Source: Flavobacteriaceae bacterium UBA2540 (GTDB taxonomy: Bacteria > Bacteroidota > Bacteroidia > Flavobacteriales > Flavobacteriaceae). From it: DNA of 5,191 bases. Position numbers and translations under genes: made by a program. Below the pieces are notes generated by a model. It did not search any database and had not been told where the DNA came from. It saw nothing but the letters and a program-made list of their open reading frames with translations. The stretch covers positions 272 through 5,462 of the forward strand of contig DDMS01000042.1 in NCBI GenBank assembly GCA_002340765.1, given 5' to 3'. Below, piece by piece: positions 5,165 to 5,191 of this stretch; position 1 is the first letter of the stretch, and each line of letters starts with the position of its first letter.

Positions 5165-5191
5165 TGCTAACGGTCTCGGCTATGAGTAGTT
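5165..5191 (-). repeat. attC-like site D, cut by the window edge
   Basis: The visible part is the gene-proximal end: stem arm starting GGCTATGAGTAGTT on plus (5178-5191), 6-nt spacer GGTCTC (5172-5177), and core TGCTAAC (5165-5171). The core plus two neighbours, TTTGCTAAC, is the exact complement of GTTAGCAAA at 4731-4739 on the other side of the 141-residue gene. The second arm and opposite core lie beyond the window, so the stem cannot be verified here. Confidence 0.5.

Larger units (their letters stand above)
2056..5191 (-). mobile_element. Candidate integron-like gene-cassette array (four cassettes)
   Basis: Four minus-strand genes with unrelated products alternate with structured sites. 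Each gene plus the site following it behaves as a unit. Short cores flank each gene as inverted repeats: GTTATGCCT at 2055-2063 with its complement at 2834-2842; GTTAGGCAC at 2965-2973 and 3802-3810; GTTGGAAGC at 3928-3936 with one mismatch at 4603-4611; GTTAGCAAA at 4731-4739 and 5163-5171. The two cores of any one site differ from each other. In integrons, recombination at G/TT creates exactly this pattern, since the site is whole only in the circular cassette. Repeat-to-repeat lengths for the three complete internal units are about 968, 801 and 560 bp. No integrase or attI is in the window. Another recombinase that moves gene-sized units by hairpin ends would also fit. Confidence 0.6.

Noticed and set aside
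1943..5191. CRISPR array
   Set aside because: Elements are 130 bp or longer, few, of differing sequence, and separated by genes rather than short spacers.

Overview
The window is AT-rich and looks like a Bacteroidota chromosome, most likely a flavobacterium. One protein ends in a type IX secretion (T9SS) sorting domain, a system confined to that phylum. The best promoter candidates resemble the Bacteroidota form (TTG...TAnnTTTG), and no Shine-Dalgarno sequences stand out. The assignment is inferred from these features only.

Left part, 1-1795: ordinary chromosome. A tRNA-Ala(GGC) gene on the plus strand has lost its first six bases to the window edge and is followed at once by a strong intrinsic terminator. 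Positions 110-374 are AT-rich and hold nothing I can name. A CLC-family antiporter gene (375-1682, minus) follows, preceded at 1718-1776 by a well-formed fluoride (crcB) riboswitch. The protein carries the motif set of fluoride/proton CLC-F antiporters rather than chloride CLCs, so riboswitch and protein independently point to a fluoride-resistance unit: fluoride binds the leader RNA and the antiporter expels fluoride.

Right part, about 1943-5191: four unrelated genes, all on the minus strand. They are a short-chain dehydrogenase/reductase, a secreted T9SS cargo protein, a zinc-ribbon membrane protein and a small membrane protein with a possible PH-like domain. Each is separated from the next by one structured element of about 131-136 bp; two more elements, one imperfect and one cut by the window edge, bound the set. 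Read on the coding strand, each complete element runs AAC core, 3-nt spacer, stem arm, variable middle, stem arm, 6-nt spacer, GTT core, which is the plan of an integron attC site.

The decisive detail is that the cores at the two ends of one element do not match each other, while the cores on either side of each gene are near-perfect 9-bp inverted repeats in four cases out of four. That is what one expects if gene plus following site is a mobile cassette whose site is completed on circularisation. Two genes also take their final codons and stop codon from the element. I read this as an integron-like gene-cassette array, or a cluster of attC sites, whose distal end abuts the fluoride-resistance gene. 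No integrase is in the window; the array continues past the right edge, where the integrase, if present, would be expected. Positions 1796-1942 hold no convincing gene.
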